Assembly (NCBI GenBank): GCA_002375765.1
Contig: DFMV01000023.1
Span: 1 to 64,000 of the forward strand
Length of the DNA: 64,000 bases
Origin: Rhizobiales bacterium UBA3584
Lineage (GTDB): Bacteria > Pseudomonadota > Alphaproteobacteria > Rhizobiales > Devosiaceae
Reading direction: 5' to 3'
Every line of letters starts with the position of its first letter. The stretch's first letter is position 1. Made by a program: the position numbers and the translations under genes. The notes beneath the pieces are model-generated. The model saw only the letters and a list, made by a program, of their open reading frames with translations. It did no database searches and was not told the origin of the DNA. Below are positions 63,174-64,000 of this stretch, one piece after another.

Positions 63174-64000
63174 TCAGGCGCGCCCGAACACCAGCGTCGC
63201 GTTGATCCCGCCGAAGCCGAACGAATTGGACATCACATAGTCCACATGCTTCGCGATCGGCTTATTGGGCACCAGCTCGAACCCCCGGCCCTCAGGCACC
63301 GGATCGTCGAGATTGATCGTGGCGGGCAACATGTTTTCGCGGATTGCCATCACCGAGAACATGGCCTCGATTGCGCCAGCCGCACCAAGAAGGTGCCCCG
63401 TTGACGATTTGGTCGATGAAACCGCCAGCGTCTTCCCCCGGTCACCGAACACGGCACCGATGCCGGCCAGTTCCGCCGCATCGCCAACCGGCGTCGAGGT
63501 AGCATGCGCGTTGATGTAGCCGACCACGTCGGGAGAAATTCCCGCCATAGCCAACGCCTTGCGCATCGCCACCTGCGCGCCCGCGCCGTCCGGCGAACCC
63601 GCCGTCAGGTGATAGGCATCGGCGGATGTGCCATAGCCCGCTACCACTGCAAGCGGCACCGCCCCGCGTGCCTTGGCATGGCTGAGCTTTTCGATAACCA
63701 GCACCGCTGCTCCCTCGGCCAGAACGAACCCGGAGTGACCGGTGTCGAACGGCCGCGACGCCTTATGCGGCTCATCATTATAGGACGAGGTCAGGGCGCG
63801 CGACGCGCCGAACCCGCCAATCGATATGGGATCAACCGATCCTTCGGCCCCGCCAACAACGGCAACCTCAGCCTCTCCGGTCATAATCAGCCGCATGCCG
63901 TCGCCAATCGCCTGGGCCGACGCCGCGCACGCGGTTACCGGCGTTCCAATCGGGCCACGAAACCGATGCACGATGGAAATCCAGCCCGCTGCCATATTGG
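63174..64000 (-). CDS. Beta-ketoacyl-ACP synthase II-type protein (5' end outside the window)
   Basis: The last 275 residues of a FabF-like condensing enzyme; the N-terminus lies beyond base 64000. The active-site cysteine is in VTACAASAQAIGDG, and the two histidines are in NAHATSTPVGD and SSTGHLLGAAGAIE. The end with SNSFGFGGINATLVF is typical. It could be housekeeping fabF or the paralogue of the very-long-chain fatty acid (acpXL) cluster; the cut prevents a decision. Confidence 0.92.
   Translation of the reverse strand, partial: NMAAGWISIVHRFRGPIGTPVTACAASAQAIGDGMRLIMTGEAEVAVVGGAEGSVDPISIGGFGASRALTSSYNDEPHKASRPFDTGHSGFVLAEGAAVLVIEKLSHAKARGAVPLAVVAGYGTSADAYHLTAGSPDGAGAQVAMRKALAMAGISPDVVGYINAHATSTPVGDAAELAGIGAVFGDRGKTLAVSSTKSSTGHLLGAAGAIEAMFSVMAIRENMLPATINLDDPVPEGRGFELVPNKPIAKHVDYVMSNSFGFGGINATLVFGRA

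Noticed and set aside
1..64000. CRISPR arrays, insertion sequences, prophage genes, toxin-antitoxin or restriction systems
   Set aside because: No regularly spaced repeats, transposase, integrase, Cas, phage structural or restriction-type proteins were found on either strand.

Overview
The window looks like chromosomal core DNA of a GC-rich alphaproteobacterium of the order Hyphomicrobiales, plausibly Devosiaceae (Devosia or Pelagibacterium). The evidence is the gene content: a PurS/PurQ/small-PurL purine set, the DUF1476 F1-ATPase inhibitor zeta, small alphaproteobacterial families (DUF3126, DUF3088, PAS_5, DUF6665), a BTLCP cysteine peptidase, TAXI-type TRAP transport and SbmA/BacA. I place it by protein families only; no taxonomy search was possible. 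I see no prophage, insertion sequence, CRISPR array, plasmid function or rRNA. One tRNA gene (Leu, anticodon TAA) is present.

Layout. 0.2-7.7 kb: thrS, a tightly packed GFA / yidD / Fe-S scaffold group, folE, hisI, a rhomboid protease, a PAS_5 protein, a tandem PilZ protein and a lipoprotein cell-wall hydrolase. 7.9-10.8 kb: a complete polar amino-acid ABC uptake operon with a strong hairpin after the binding-protein gene. 10.9-19.6 kb: BTLCP peptidase, two unknown membrane proteins, a BCCT transporter, DUF3126, cysE, an alpha/beta hydrolase, a zinc-finger protein, an FAD monooxygenase and a Tet-type MFS exporter. 19.7-22.7 kb: gnd divergent from gluconokinase, with a LacI-type operator candidate between them, then a TraB/GumN protein. 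22.8-29.6 kb: dctB-dctD beside a TAXI-TRAP binding protein and a fused TRAP permease, with sigma-54 promoter and enhancer candidates between them. 29.6-32.6 kb: an autoregulated MerR/TipAS regulator and a run of small poorly known genes. 32.6-42.3 kb: tRNA-Leu, an ASCH / gpt / molybdopterin-binding operon, DUF3088, sfsA, map-radC, a BioF2-type acetyltransferase, ccdA, an EamA transporter, rpe and purB. 42.6-45.3 kb: a small hydrolase, an ArsR-SRPBCC-clpP unit, DUF1801 and DUF1476. 45.6-52.3 kb: purC, purS, an acyltransferase, purQ, purL, bolA, DUF6665 and grxD. 52.4-58.6 kb: two MFS transporters, an inositol-monophosphatase-like gene with ttcA, and sbmA/bacA. 58.7-64 kb: rpsD, an EamA transporter, a TrmJ-like methyltransferase with a GNAT gene, two GFA genes with tfoX, and the 3' part of a fabF-type gene cut by the window edge.

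How the genes fit together. IMP synthesis is represented by purC, purS, purQ, purL and purB. BolA and monothiol glutaredoxin, known Fe-S partners, are neighbours. Gnd and gluconokinase meet at 6-phosphogluconate. DctB/DctD probably control the adjacent TAXI-TRAP system. I did not find a clearly new defence, mobile or biosynthetic system. The best leads are small: palindromic elements set flush against stop codons (three copies of one family plus one 142-bp element that exactly fills a convergent intergenic gap), a DctD with GAFPGA in place of the sigma-54 contact motif GAFTGA, and a divergent ClpP that appears to be transcribed with an ArsR/SRPBCC pair.
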